Source of the DNA: a virus
DNA length: 32,372 bases
Reading direction: 5' to 3' (one strand)
IMG/VR virus record: IMGVR_UViG_3300014325_000035
Coordinates: 1 to 32,372 of that record
This document shows positions 1 through 7,107 of this stretch, piece after piece. How positions within the stretch are numbered: position 1 is the stretch's first letter; the number at the start of each line of letters is the position of its first letter. The notes beneath the pieces were generated by a model that was not told the DNA's origin, did not search any database, and saw nothing but the letters and a program-made list of their open reading frames with translations. The position numbers and the translations under genes are program-made.

Positions 1-135
1 CGTGCGAACCTTACCCGTGCGAACCTTACCCGTGCGAACCTTACCCGTGCGGACCTTACCGATGCGGACCTTACCGATGCGGACCTTACCGATGCGGACC
101 TTACCGATGCGGACCTTACCCGTGCGAACCTTACC
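1..135 (+). repeat. 15-bp tandem repeat coding for pentapeptides
   Basis: Nine consecutive 15-bp units fill 1-135 and may extend left of the window. Two unit types occur: CGTGCGAACCTTACC (units 1-3 and 9) and GATGCGGACCTTACC (units 5-8), with unit 4 a hybrid. Units of one type are identical even at third codon positions, which indicates recent expansion by slippage or unequal exchange. The repeat is in frame with the protein. Confidence 0.95.
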
Positions 136-441
136 GTATTTAAGAATGATTTATGGGCAAAACTGTTAATTCAAAAGAATGAGATAGCAGGGCTAAAGGA
201 AAAATTATTAGCGGGTCAAATTGATGGTTCTTGTTACGAAGGTTCGTGCTGTTGCTTCGTTGGCACCCTAGCCAAAGTAAAGGGAGTAAAATATAATGAA
301 TTGGATGTTGTGGCAAATTCAACTTCTCCAGTTGAAAGATGGTTTACACAAATAAGCCCAGGAATGACTCCCGAAAATTCGGGTGTATCCAAATTAACTT
401 TTGAGTGGATTGAAGAATTTGAATTGCACCTGAGTAAGTAA
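1..441 (+). CDS. Pentapeptide-repeat protein, 5' end outside window
   Basis: The frame is open from base 1 to a TAA at 439-441, so the start lies upstream of the window. The first 45 residues are nine pentapeptides of the form R/D-A-N/D-L-T, the A(D/N)LxX pattern of right-handed quadrilateral beta-helix proteins. After them come about 100 residues of ordinary sequence with a Cys-rich patch (SCYEGSCCCF) at about residues 77-86. The non-repeat part looks like a separate C-terminal domain that I do not recognise. Pentapeptide-repeat proteins are known as DNA mimics and gyrase protectors, but phage copies are mostly uncharacterised, so no function is assigned. The stop codon abuts the ATG of the next gene at 442, which suggests one transcript. 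Confidence 0.85.
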   Translation, partial: RANLTRANLTRANLTRADLTDADLTDADLTDADLTDADLTRANLTVFKNDLWAKLLIQKNEIAGLKEKLLAGQIDGSCYEGSCCCFVGTLAKVKGVKYNELDVVANSTSPVERWFTQISPGMTPENSGVSKLTFEWIEEFELHLSK

Positions 442-750
442 ATGCTTCGACAGACCGACATATTCCAGGACTTTGTGCACGACACCGAGAAGTTGCCAGA
501 AACGCAAAAGATACTGGACGACTACAGGTTTGAGTTGGCAGAATCAACGAAAAGAGTGTACGACTTTCTTATGAGCGGAAACGAGGGTACTGTACACGAT
601 ATGAAGGCGGATCGCTCACGCTTGTCGGATCTAAAAAGGGCTGGCTTCCAGTTTTCATTCAAGATGCAAGGGAGATTTAAGGTTTGGTTCTGCACCCCTG
701 CTCAGGTAGAGTTCAATAAAAAAAGGATGGAGGAGTTAAAACAAAAATGA
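442..750 (+). CDS. Small winged-helix-like phage protein
   Basis: A 102-residue protein that starts directly after the preceding stop and overlaps the methyltransferase by four bases (ATGA). The C-terminal half has a basic helix with the segment DRSRLSDLKRAGF at about residues 57-69, followed by a beta-rich stretch ending WFCTP. That pattern resembles small phage helix-turn-helix proteins in which a helix reading RLxDLKxxG precedes a wing. The N-terminal half is acidic and helical. Function is not established. Tight coupling to the methyltransferase suggests co-expression, perhaps as a regulator. Confidence 0.75.
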   Translation: MLRQTDIFQDFVHDTEKLPETQKILDDYRFELAESTKRVYDFLMSGNEGTVHDMKADRSRLSDLKRAGFQFSFKMQGRFKVWFCTPAQVEFNKKRMEELKQK

Positions 751-1640
751 GGCACGGCAGTGTGTTTACTGGGATAGGTGGATTTGATCTAGCCGCTGAA
801 TGGATGGGGTGGGAGAACGTATTTAACTGCGAAATAAACGCAAAAAGCAGAGAAAAATTAAAATATTATTGGCCAAATGCCATAAGCTATGAAGACATCA
901 AAAAGACAGATTTCACTATTTGGAGAGGAAAACTTGACCTTATTACAGGAGGGGATCCATGCCAGCCAAGCTCAATTGCTGGCCTGGGAAAGGGCACAAA
1001 AGATGACCGTTACCTCTGGCCAGAGATGTTTCGAGCGGCTACCGAATCGCAGTGTCCTTGGATCGTTAACGAAAATGTTATTGGAACAGTTTCCAACGGC
1101 ATCCTTGACATCAAGATTAATGACTTGGAAAATAGTGGCTACTCCTGGCAGGCGTTTAATATACCAGCTGAAGCGGTCGGGGCACTACATCAACGGGAGC
1201 GAATATGGCTTATCGGTTATAACCCCAACTTCAACCGAAATAATAAAATCTCCGGAGAAGTACAAACTTCAAAAACAGAAGAACGATCATTGGCGACCAA
1301 ACAACACCAAATTTACAAGTTTAGGGAGCCAGTTAATTTATGGTCTTTTGATACCAACTCCAACGCACCACGATGGCAAGAACACAACGACGACGCCGAG
1401 TATGGAACATTACCGAACAATGATTGGGAAAGCTCCTACTTTGGTTTCGGCCCTAATCCACATGGGAATATCACCAGGTACTCTATTGAATCCGGAATTA
1501 TGGGAGTGCTTAATGGGCTACCCGAGGGGATGGACTATACCGAACGGAACCAACGTATCAAAGAGCTTGGTAACTCCATCGTCCCGCAAGTAGCCTTGCA
1601 AATATTTAAAGCAATATCTCAATACGAACTCAACCAATAA
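747..1640 (+). CDS. dcm: DNA (cytosine-5-)-methyltransferase
   Basis: A 297-residue C5-cytosine DNA methyltransferase. Motif I (VFTGIGGFDLA) is at residues 6-16, motif IV with the catalytic cysteine (GGDPCQPSS, Cys72) at 68-76, motif VI ENV at 109-111, motif VIII QRER at 149-152, and motif X (ELGNSIVPQVALQIF) near 271-285. The protein is short for the family because the target-recognition region (about 160-255) is compact. The expected role is to methylate phage DNA with SAM and so protect it from host restriction. It overlaps the preceding gene by ATGA and lies 6 nt before a second methyltransferase. A long second ORF occupies another frame of the same DNA (889-1593). The catalytic assignment is secure; the recognised sequence cannot be read from the gene. 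Confidence 0.95.
   Translation: MRHGSVFTGIGGFDLAAEWMGWENVFNCEINAKSREKLKYYWPNAISYEDIKKTDFTIWRGKLDLITGGDPCQPSSIAGLGKGTKDDRYLWPEMFRAATESQCPWIVNENVIGTVSNGILDIKINDLENSGYSWQAFNIPAEAVGALHQRERIWLIGYNPNFNRNNKISGEVQTSKTEERSLATKQHQIYKFREPVNLWSFDTNSNAPRWQEHNDDAEYGTLPNNDWESSYFGFGPNPHGNITRYSIESGIMGVLNGLPEGMDYTERNQRIKELGNSIVPQVALQIFKAISQYELNQ
889..1593 (+). CDS. Overlapping +1-frame ORF inside the methyltransferase gene
   Basis: A 234-codon ORF starts at ATG 889 and runs without a stop through most of the methyltransferase gene in another frame. The product does not look like a random shadow. It begins MKTSKRQISLFGEE, has a central TWKIVATPGRRLIYQL, and ends with LNPELWECLMGYPRGWT near residues 200-216. 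I recall these patterns from many Bacteroidota and phage database proteins lying in the same relation to dcm-type genes, but I could not check this. The DNA for MGYPRGWT also encodes NGLPEGMD of the methyltransferase, so both frames carry conserved-looking motifs. No catalytic motif is visible and no function is known. Either it is a true overlapping gene or a frame kept open by constraints on the main one. Confidence 0.45.
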   Translation: MKTSKRQISLFGEENLTLLQEGIHASQAQLLAWERAQKMTVTSGQRCFERLPNRSVLGSLTKMLLEQFPTASLTSRLMTWKIVATPGRRLIYQLKRSGHYINGSEYGLSVITPTSTEIIKSPEKYKLQKQKNDHWRPNNTKFTSLGSQLIYGLLIPTPTHHDGKNTTTTPSMEHYRTMIGKAPTLVSALIHMGISPGTLLNPELWECLMGYPRGWTIPNGTNVSKSLVTPSSRK

Positions 1641-1646
1641 ACAGCA

Positions 1647-2126
1647 ATGGCAAGAGAGAAAGCAATACTAGACCCATGCTGTGGAAGCAAAATGATGTGG
1701 TTTGATAAAAATAACGATTCGGTTCTTTTCTGCGACAAGAGAAAGGAGCGCCACACGCTTTGCGACAACCGGGTACTTGAAATTAAGCCGGATTTAGTTA
1801 TTGACTTCACAAATATGCCTTTCAAAAACGAATCATTCCACCTTGTTGTATTTGACCCGCCGCACCTTAATAAACTCGGTAAAAACAGTTGGATGGCTAA
1901 AAAATACGGCGTGCTGCTGCCAACCTGGGAAACAGATATTAAAGCCGGTTTTGACGAATGTATGCGCGTTTTAAAGCCCAATGGCACTTTGATATTTAAG
2001 TGGAACGAAAATCAAATTAAGATCAACAGAATTATCGATTTAATAGGTTACAAGCCGCTTTTTGGTCACCCTTCAGGAAAGCATGGGCAAACCATCTGGA
2101 TGACATTTTTTAAACAAGAGCAATGA
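1647..2126 (+). CDS. Class I SAM-dependent methyltransferase
   Basis: A 159-residue single-domain methyltransferase. The SAM-binding motif ILDPCCGS is at residues 7-14 and a catalytic-type FDPPH at 69-73, followed by a VLKPNGTLIFKW strand typical of Rossmann-fold methyltransferases. The DPPH motif resembles the (D/N)PP(Y/F/W) motif of N6-adenine and N4-cytosine DNA methyltransferases, so an amino-methyltransferase acting on nucleic acid is plausible but unproven. It lies 6 nt after the C5 methyltransferase and overlaps the following XRE gene by ATGA. The protein is short and has no obvious target-recognition domain. Confidence 0.85.
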   Translation: MAREKAILDPCCGSKMMWFDKNNDSVLFCDKRKERHTLCDNRVLEIKPDLVIDFTNMPFKNESFHLVVFDPPHLNKLGKNSWMAKKYGVLLPTWETDIKAGFDECMRVLKPNGTLIFKWNENQIKINRIIDLIGYKPLFGHPSGKHGQTIWMTFFKQEQ

Positions 2127-2323
2127 CAAAAAACAAGTTTAAGACCAACCTAAAGGCCCTTAGAGAAATTCGGGGGTTCACGCAAGAAAAGCTGGCTTCA
2201 AAAACCAAGTTAACCCGAGGCCAGGTAGCCTCCTACGAGGAAGGCCGCGCCGAGCCCAGCTTCGACAAGTTAAAAGCCCTTTGCAAGGCACTAGATACTC
2301 ACCCTTCAGTTCTTATTGGATAA
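2123..2323 (+). CDS. XRE/Cro-type HTH regulator
   Basis: A 66-residue protein that is almost entirely one helix-turn-helix of the Cro/C1/XRE family. LREIRGFTQEKLASKTKLTRGQVASYEEGRAEPSFDKL is the helix 1 to helix 4 core, here given as consecutive shorter parts: LREIRGFTQEKLA, SKTKLTRGQVAS, YEEGRAEPSFDKL. There is no extra dimerisation domain, as in Cro-sized proteins. A Gln follows Thr at the start of helix 2 (TQ), as in the 434 repressor. It overlaps its upstream neighbour by ATGA and its downstream neighbour by one base (TAATG). It is one of three XRE proteins here that could bind the palindromic operators at the virion promoters, but nothing in the sequence links it to them directly. Confidence 0.9.
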   Translation: MTKNKFKTNLKALREIRGFTQEKLASKTKLTRGQVASYEEGRAEPSFDKLKALCKALDTHPSVLIG

Positions 2324-3102
2324 TGGCCAAAAGATTCACGGATACAAGCAAATATAAGAAGCCATTTTTTAGGTCGCTTCCAGGGGCTTACAAGTTGCTA
2401 TGGGACTTTATGTACCACGACTGCGATCACACGGGGGTTTGGATAGTTGACTTCGAGGCGGCACAAATGTATTTGGGCAAGGACATGCCTGTAACAAAGG
2501 ATCAGTCGCTTGAATTATTCAACTCAGACGAAACAAGGATCGTTATTTTGGACGGAGGGAAAAGGTGGTTTATTCCGGGGTTCGTGGAGTTTCAATACGG
2601 CAGGCTTTCGGCAAAAAACCGCGTCCATGCGGCTGTTATTTCAACACTACAAAGGTACGGGCTGTTAGATGAAGACCTTAACCTTAAAATCGAAATTAAG
2701 GATCATATAAGCCCCTTGCAAGGGGTTAAATACAAGGATAAAGAGAAGGATAAAGAGAAGGATAAGGAAAAGGAGAAAGAAAAAGAGGGGGTGCAGGGGG
2801 AGAAATTGTACTACTTCAAAATTCGAGGATCAATAGTAAAAAAGAAAATTTCCGAGTACTTCCCTGCCAATTATGAAATATTCATGGATAACTGGCGTAG
2901 GGGCAAGCCTCCCGATTTAGAAGCTCGAGTGTTGGCAGAGATGGATAAATCGTACGTATGCCACGACTTCGATGACGAAAATCACCTAAGAAAAGCATTT
3001 TTATACACACAAAAAATAATAGAAAATGGAACAGGAACTTTTAAAAAAGATAACGCAACAACTGCTATCGTCGGACAAAAAAATTACACTAGAGGATGGT
3101 AA
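2323..3102 (+). CDS. Phage replication-organiser-like protein
   Basis: The ATG at 2323 overlaps the previous stop by one base and gives 259 residues. The N-terminal 110 residues (FFRSLPGAYKLLWDFMYHDCDHTG onward, in part) look like the winged-helix start of phage replication initiator or replisome-organiser proteins, which bind origin DNA. A low-complexity KDKEKDKEKEKE linker at about residues 138-156 separates it from a C-terminal domain. The gene directly downstream encodes a DnaC-type ATPase, the usual partner in an initiator plus helicase-loader pair. The 3' end overlaps that gene by 77 nt in another frame, an unusually long overlap. The replication role is inferred from context and domain style. 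Confidence 0.7.
   Translation: MAKRFTDTSKYKKPFFRSLPGAYKLLWDFMYHDCDHTGVWIVDFEAAQMYLGKDMPVTKDQSLELFNSDETRIVILDGGKRWFIPGFVEFQYGRLSAKNRVHAAVISTLQRYGLLDEDLNLKIEIKDHISPLQGVKYKDKEKDKEKDKEKEKEKEGVQGEKLYYFKIRGSIVKKKISEYFPANYEIFMDNWRRGKPPDLEARVLAEMDKSYVCHDFDDENHLRKAFLYTQKIIENGTGTFKKDNATTAIVGQKNYTRGW
2734..2787 (+). repeat. Purine-rich KDKE/KEKE linker repeat
   Basis: A degenerate tandem repeat of AAGGATAAAGAG-like units inside the replication-organiser gene. It codes for the charged KDKE linker between the two domains and is a likely site of length variation between relatives. Confidence 0.85.
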
Positions 3103-3862
3103 GGAATGGGCCGATACTGTAGAGGTAGAAATAGGGGTTGGAATAGAAGGGGCTAAACAGGCCATTATAAAGCATAGGAAAAAAAGGGAATCAGACCATA
3201 AGGCTAGAACTTATTACGCCAAAATACAGGCCGGAATGCAGTTTCCAAAATACTCCTTTGAGGAGTTGTATAGCGCGAAAAAAAGGCAATATCCAAACTT
3301 CGTTTTAGATCAATACAGCGAGCCAAACTTCTCCTTGCTATGCATGTACTTCTCTGGTAGCGAAAAGATGCTGGAAGCAGGCTATTCACTAAACAAGGGT
3401 CTTTGTCTTATGGGCGGCGTGGGTGTAGGAAAAACTACGCTGATGAGGATGTTTGTTTCAAACCAGGTTCAAAGCTTTTTAATTCGTTCATCCAGGGAAT
3501 TAGCGAACGATTTTGCGAAACATGGATACGCTGAAATAGAAAAATATTACGGCACCCTAACGTGTGAAAATTTCTTCTTTGACCCATATAATTTCAATGG
3601 GCATAAAGAGCTAGGTATATGCTTCGATGATTTGGGAAGCGAAAACACCACGAAAAATTACGGCAATGAAACAAGCGTTGTTTCCGAGATCATTTTAAGC
3701 CGGTACGACAAGCTGAATATGAACAGAAACATGACCCATATAACGACAAATTTATTGCCTGATGAGATAGAAAAAAAATACGGCACTAGGGTCATGGACA
3801 GAATAAAAGAAATGTTCAACTGCGTGGTTTATCCGGGAAACACCCCTAGCCGCAGAAAGTAA
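3026..3862 (+). CDS. DnaC-like AAA+ helicase-loader ATPase
   Basis: A 278-residue P-loop ATPase. Walker A GGVGVGKTT is at residues 130-138, Walker B ICFDDLG at 198-204 and a sensor-I-like THITTN at 237-242. The arrangement and size match DnaC/IstB-type helicase loaders, which place the replicative helicase on melted DNA. The N-terminal 100 residues would be the helicase-binding part. Its start lies 77 nt inside the preceding replication gene, and the two probably act together at the phage origin. No replicative helicase is in the window, so either the host helicase is recruited or the phage helicase gene lies elsewhere. Confidence 0.88.
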   Translation: MEQELLKKITQQLLSSDKKITLEDGKEWADTVEVEIGVGIEGAKQAIIKHRKKRESDHKARTYYAKIQAGMQFPKYSFEELYSAKKRQYPNFVLDQYSEPNFSLLCMYFSGSEKMLEAGYSLNKGLCLMGGVGVGKTTLMRMFVSNQVQSFLIRSSRELANDFAKHGYAEIEKYYGTLTCENFFFDPYNFNGHKELGICFDDLGSENTTKNYGNETSVVSEIILSRYDKLNMNRNMTHITTNLLPDEIEKKYGTRVMDRIKEMFNCVVYPGNTPSRRK

Positions 3863-3902
3863 TACAAAGACTACCTAAGTAAACTTTAAAAACAAGATAA
3901 AT

Positions 3903-4328
3903 ATGGCAATATTAAACTACACAACTTCCATTGAAAGCGAAAAGACTATAGGAGAAATTCAGAAATGCTTAGTGAAGCACGGGGCTCACAAGATAGTAAC
4001 TGATTACGCTAATGGGTTTCCGAGCGCGGTTACATTTTGCCTACAAATAAATGGAAACATAGCGGCCTTCTCGTTGCCAGCAAATTACTCGGGGGTTTTA
4101 AAAGCTATGAAGAATGATAGAAAGGTACAGAGAAGTAAATGCACGGAAGAACAAGCTCAGCGCGTTGCCTGGCGAATAGTGAAGGATTGGGTTGAGGCAC
4201 AGATGGCTATAGTAGAGGCCCAACTTGCGGACATGGCAGAAGTTTTTTTGCCCTATGCGATAACAAAGAACGGCACTACGCTTTACAAAGAAATACAAGG
4301 TAATGGAATGCTACTATTAACTCAATAA
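3903..4328 (+). CDS. Conserved phage protein of unknown function
   Basis: A 141-residue protein starting MAILNYTTSIESEKTIGEIQ, with QRVAWRIVKDWVEAQMAIVEAQ in the middle (split as QRVAWRIVKDW and VEAQMAIVEAQ) and a C-terminal LPYAI...TLYKEI. I recognise this as a widespread small phage family often found near replication and recombination genes, with no function known to me. It is 40 nt downstream of the helicase loader without a visible promoter or terminator between them. Confidence 0.8.
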   Translation: MAILNYTTSIESEKTIGEIQKCLVKHGAHKIVTDYANGFPSAVTFCLQINGNIAAFSLPANYSGVLKAMKNDRKVQRSKCTEEQAQRVAWRIVKDWVEAQMAIVEAQLADMAEVFLPYAITKNGTTLYKEIQGNGMLLLTQ

Positions 4329-4361
4329 TCGGCTAACCCCCTAAAGAGAGGAAAGAAAACA

Positions 4362-4739
4362 ATGCCTATAGATTACTCAAAATATCCGCCAAACTGGCTT
4401 ACAGAGATTCGGCCTCGTATTATGGATAGGGCCGAAAACAAATGCGAAGAGTGTGGTTTGGAGCATGGTTCTATCGTTTGGGCAATTAAGTTGAACGTAA
4501 AAGATGATTTTGGAAGATATAAATTAAAAAGCCTGTGGTTTACTCGAAAGCAATGTGCTGAAAGAGAGTCCGCAAATAGGGAGGTAAAGGAAGTAAAGGT
4601 TTGCCTCACGATAGCGCACTTAGATCACGACGAGGAAAACCATGAAGTTTCAGACGTTAGATTAAAAGCCCTTTGCCAAATCTGCCACTTGCGTTACGAT
4701 GCCAAAGAAAAATACAGAAGAAGTTTAATAAAATTTTAA
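4362..4739 (+). CDS. HNH-type zinc-binding protein
   Basis: A 125-residue protein with a treble-clef HNH arrangement. CEEC is at residues 28-31, TIAHLDHD at 83-90, and LCQICHLRYD at 104-113 supplies the second Cys pair and the final His. A stretch of about 50 residues between the first Cys pair and the His motif is longer than usual. Small phage HNH proteins can act in packaging, in replication or as free-standing nucleases. Its place far from the terminase gives no support for packaging. A purine-rich GAGAGGAAAG precedes the start, and the upstream GCTAACCCCCT at 4332-4342 is a weak match to the virion leader motif. Confidence 0.8.
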   Translation: MPIDYSKYPPNWLTEIRPRIMDRAENKCEECGLEHGSIVWAIKLNVKDDFGRYKLKSLWFTRKQCAERESANREVKEVKVCLTIAHLDHDEENHEVSDVRLKALCQICHLRYDAKEKYRRSLIKF

Positions 4740-4754
4740 ACAAAAACAACCCCT

Positions 4755-5318
4755 ATGGAAGAAAATAAAAAGCCGTTAACGGCAGAGGAAATATTAACTC
4801 TTGAATTGCCATCTATGACAATAGTAAAACTATTTTATTGCGGAGGGTTACATGACGATCAAGGATGTATTATTAGAGCAATGAAAATTTACGCAGGCCA
4901 GCAGGTAGAGCTTGAGCGGGAGAAGCACCGGCAGGAGCTGTCACAAAAAGCCTTGACGAAGGAGCGCCTGTGGGACATTTATAAACAACACGGAACAGTT
5001 ATTCATGATGCTAACGGTACGCCAATAACCGCAGTAACAACTATACGTTTCGCAAAAATGATCGACTCCCTCTCTGGCCTGATTCCCGCAGAAGAAAGCA
5101 AGTGGATAAGCGTTGATGATAGGCTGCCAGATAGGTTTGACAAATGTCTTTTTGTTGTAAAATCAACAGATCCAAATTATGACGGGCAAGTATATGTCGG
5201 CACCTATACCGGAGACCCAACGAACAACCGTAGTTATAATGAGTTTAGTCTCCCTGGGATCACTTTTGGAGCCTCGGACTGGCAGCCCTTACTACAATCA
5301 CCTCCTAATACCAAATAA
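4755..5318 (+). CDS. DUF551-type phage protein
   Basis: A 187-residue protein. The C-terminal 75 residues carry the signature WISVDDRLPD ... DWQPLLQSPP of DUF551, a small domain frequent in phage accessory proteins. The N-terminal part is predicted helical and charged, with a coiled-coil-like segment (VELEREKHRQELSQKAL) near residues 50-66. Biochemical function is unknown. It opens a run of small closely spaced accessory genes. Confidence 0.75.
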   Translation: MEENKKPLTAEEILTLELPSMTIVKLFYCGGLHDDQGCIIRAMKIYAGQQVELEREKHRQELSQKALTKERLWDIYKQHGTVIHDANGTPITAVTTIRFAKMIDSLSGLIPAEESKWISVDDRLPDRFDKCLFVVKSTDPNYDGQVYVGTYTGDPTNNRSYNEFSLPGITFGASDWQPLLQSPPNTK

Positions 5319-5319
5319 G

Positions 5320-5565
5320 ATGAAAGAAGAAGCAACCAAATTTGATAAATCTCTTTGCCAAAACTGCAAAAATCTAATCATTAAAAAGACTAAACTTTTT
5401 GAAGGCACAACGGAACATGTGTGCGGCATTACAAGCACATATTTTAAAATGAAAAATGGTACAGGCGATTATATTTCTGCATGCAATAGATATGAAGAAG
5501 GTCTTATTCCAATTTACGTATTGCAGAATGATGGAAAGATTACTCAACATAAAATAACCAAATAA
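5320..5565 (+). CDS. Small cysteine-containing phage protein
   Basis: The start at 5320 follows the preceding stop by one base and gives 81 residues. An earlier in-frame ATG at 5179 would overlap DUF551 coding by 140 nt and is less likely. CQNC is followed by single Cys residues at HVCGI and SACNRYEEG, so a small zinc site is possible. No family recognised. Confidence 0.7.
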   Translation: MKEEATKFDKSLCQNCKNLIIKKTKLFEGTTEHVCGITSTYFKMKNGTGDYISACNRYEEGLIPIYVLQNDGKITQHKITK

Positions 5566-5567
5566 GC

Positions 5568-5849
5568 ATGGAAAACAAACTCTATTTTTTAAACTCCCCC
5601 GATGTATTTAACATTCTTGAAGATTTAAGGCTTGGTAAAATAAGATCGGATGCAGCACAAGATAAGTTAGCCGAATTATTTCCGTCCCCCTCTCACCTCG
5701 CCGCCGAAATGCTCCCGAGCGATGAGGAGATAGACGAAATTTTCCCGTTAGATGGAGTCGGGCTAGGAAATATTCCAGAAAAATGCCAAAGAGATGGGGC
5801 GAAGAAAATAAGAGATTTAATTATAAAAAGACTATATGATGAAAAATAA
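5568..5849 (+). CDS. Small phage protein, unknown
   Basis: A 93-residue acidic protein with a helical N-terminal half, then a PSPSHLAAEMLPSDEEIDEIFP segment (as PSPSHLAAEML and PSDEEIDEIFP) that resembles short helix-rich accessory proteins in Bacteroidota phages. It lies 2 nt after the preceding gene and overlaps the next by 14 nt. No function can be assigned. Confidence 0.7.
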   Translation: MENKLYFLNSPDVFNILEDLRLGKIRSDAAQDKLAELFPSPSHLAAEMLPSDEEIDEIFPLDGVGLGNIPEKCQRDGAKKIRDLIIKRLYDEK

Positions 5850-6093
5850 TATTAGAGAAATACTCATAGATCATTTACCTATGGCAAGCGAGGAAATTAT
5901 TGTGAAATGTACAAAAGCCATATGTAAGTTAAACAACAAGGCGACCAAAGAAAAAGATGAGGAGATCAAAAGGCTAAGGGATATGTTAATACAATGTAGA
6001 CGATATTTTATTGACTTCAACGGATACAAGGAATCAAGCATATTGATAGAAGAAATTGACGGATGCCTTAACCCCACAAACACACAAGGATGA
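5836..6093 (+). CDS. Small helical phage protein, unknown
   Basis: An 85-residue, highly charged, mostly helical protein. ATG codons at 5836 and 5839 are both possible; either overlaps the previous gene by 11-14 nt. The middle (KATKEKDEEIKRLRDML) is coiled-coil-like, and the ending, DGCLNPTN, resembles short Bacteroidota phage accessory proteins. It overlaps the next gene by ATGA. Confidence 0.7.
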   Translation: MMKNNIREILIDHLPMASEEIIVKCTKAICKLNNKATKEKDEEIKRLRDMLIQCRRYFIDFNGYKESSILIEEIDGCLNPTNTQG

Positions 6094-6464
6094 AAGACAT
6101 AAACCAACATTTAAAATCTACTAATATATATGCCCTATATGAAGGCGGTGAATTTTCAACCACAAACAATCTGCAAGATGGATGGATAATGCTTATTGAC
6201 ATTGGAAGGCATAGACACACCCCGGTTAGTAATTATTCAACAAGCCATGATGCAATTGATTTTATGGGAGAGAAATGGCTAAAATCAAATGTCCCTTATG
6301 AGGGCGAATATTTGGTAATTGATGATGAATGGAATGTACACCAATCAGTAAAAGCATCAGAAGATTATTTCGGTGCGGTTTCAAAAGGCGAGTTTGGTGG
6401 AATAATGTGTATGACAAATAGGTGTTATTACAATAAAAAAGGAGAATTTAAATTTGTAAAGTAA
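6090..6464 (+). CDS. Phage protein, unknown
   Basis: A 124-residue protein translationally coupled to its neighbours (ATGA upstream, TAATG downstream). It has no Cys-pair, P-loop or membrane segment. The aromatic- and glycine-rich content suggests a small globular alpha/beta fold. Not recognised. Confidence 0.68.
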   Translation: MKDINQHLKSTNIYALYEGGEFSTTNNLQDGWIMLIDIGRHRHTPVSNYSTSHDAIDFMGEKWLKSNVPYEGEYLVIDDEWNVHQSVKASEDYFGAVSKGEFGGIMCMTNRCYYNKKGEFKFVK

Positions 6465-6670
6465 TGAACCACACAAGACAAACCATAGAAGCGGCGATCG
6501 ACATGCTGAAAGAATATAGTGACTTATATATACCAGTAGGCCTTAGACCCACATTTTCTGAATGGCTCGAAAGAAAGCTGGCGGAGGCCAAGGATGAAGA
6601 GATAAAGTTTTGCCAACCTTTAAAACATGGATATTTTAATTGCCAAGGAAAATATATTTGGCCAAAGTAA
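6464..6670 (+). CDS. Small phage protein, unknown
   Basis: A 68-residue protein whose ATG overlaps the preceding stop (TAATG). The first 45 residues are an amphipathic helix pair (AIDMLKEYSDLY, EWLERKLAEAKDEE), and the end (HGYFNCQGKYIWPK) is aromatic. No family recognised. Confidence 0.65.
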   Translation: MNHTRQTIEAAIDMLKEYSDLYIPVGLRPTFSEWLERKLAEAKDEEIKFCQPLKHGYFNCQGKYIWPK

Positions 6671-6689
6671 TGAACCTTTAAACTAATAG

Positions 6690-7004
6690 ATGATGAAAAT
6701 AAAAAGAGCACATTCCAAAGATGGCCTACCAACAAAGTATTTGTGTTTTTATTGCCCAGCTTGCGAAAAGGGCCACACTATTACTGACGACTGGGGATTT
6801 GATGGAAACTATAATAGTCCGACTATAAATTCGTCTATTGGTATAAACATGCCGAGCAACCCTCAATTTGTTCCAGAACTAGGGACTTGCCATTCTCATA
6901 TAAAAAATGGGATGGTTCATTATTGCGGCGATTGCACAGCGCATGGCATGTCCAATCAATCACTTCCATTACCTGAATTTCCAGAAGATTACGCATTTAA
7001 TTAA
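6690..7004 (+). CDS. DUF6527-like zinc-binding phage protein
   Basis: A 104-residue protein with FYCPACEKGHTITDDWGFDG near the N terminus (FYCPACEKGH, then WGFDG), a central SPTINSSI, and C-terminal CHSHIKNGMVHYCGDCTAH (as CHSHIKNG and YCGDCTAH). The CxxC...H, CHSxI and GDCxH pattern is that of a phage family often mislabelled ammonia monooxygenase and now DUF6527. The Cys and His residues probably bind a metal. Its role in the phage is unknown. ATG codons at 6690 and 6693 are both possible. Confidence 0.75.
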   Translation: MMKIKRAHSKDGLPTKYLCFYCPACEKGHTITDDWGFDGNYNSPTINSSIGINMPSNPQFVPELGTCHSHIKNGMVHYCGDCTAHGMSNQSLPLPEFPEDYAFN

Positions 7005-7107
7005 CTGAACAAATGATAAACCTGTCCCACAGCCCGCAGAAAATAAAACAATCAATTTGATTATCAGAAGGCTGCATGAATCCGTGGAAATAACTTGATT
7101 TACGTAT

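Noticed and set aside
1-135. CRISPR-like regular repeats
   Set aside because: Units are contiguous with no spacers and encode pentapeptides in frame.
2712-2725. Perfect 14-bp palindrome CCCCTTGCAAGGGG
   Set aside because: It lies inside the replication-organiser coding sequence with no promoter nearby; an origin-associated site is possible but nothing supports it.
5179-5319. Upstream start for the 5320 gene
   Set aside because: It would overlap the DUF551 domain coding region by 140 nt, while the ATG at 5320 follows its stop directly.
7009-7097. Open stretch ending in IIRRLHESVEIT before a TGA
   Set aside because: There is no start codon in frame after the preceding stop, so at most it is a remnant of a small gene.
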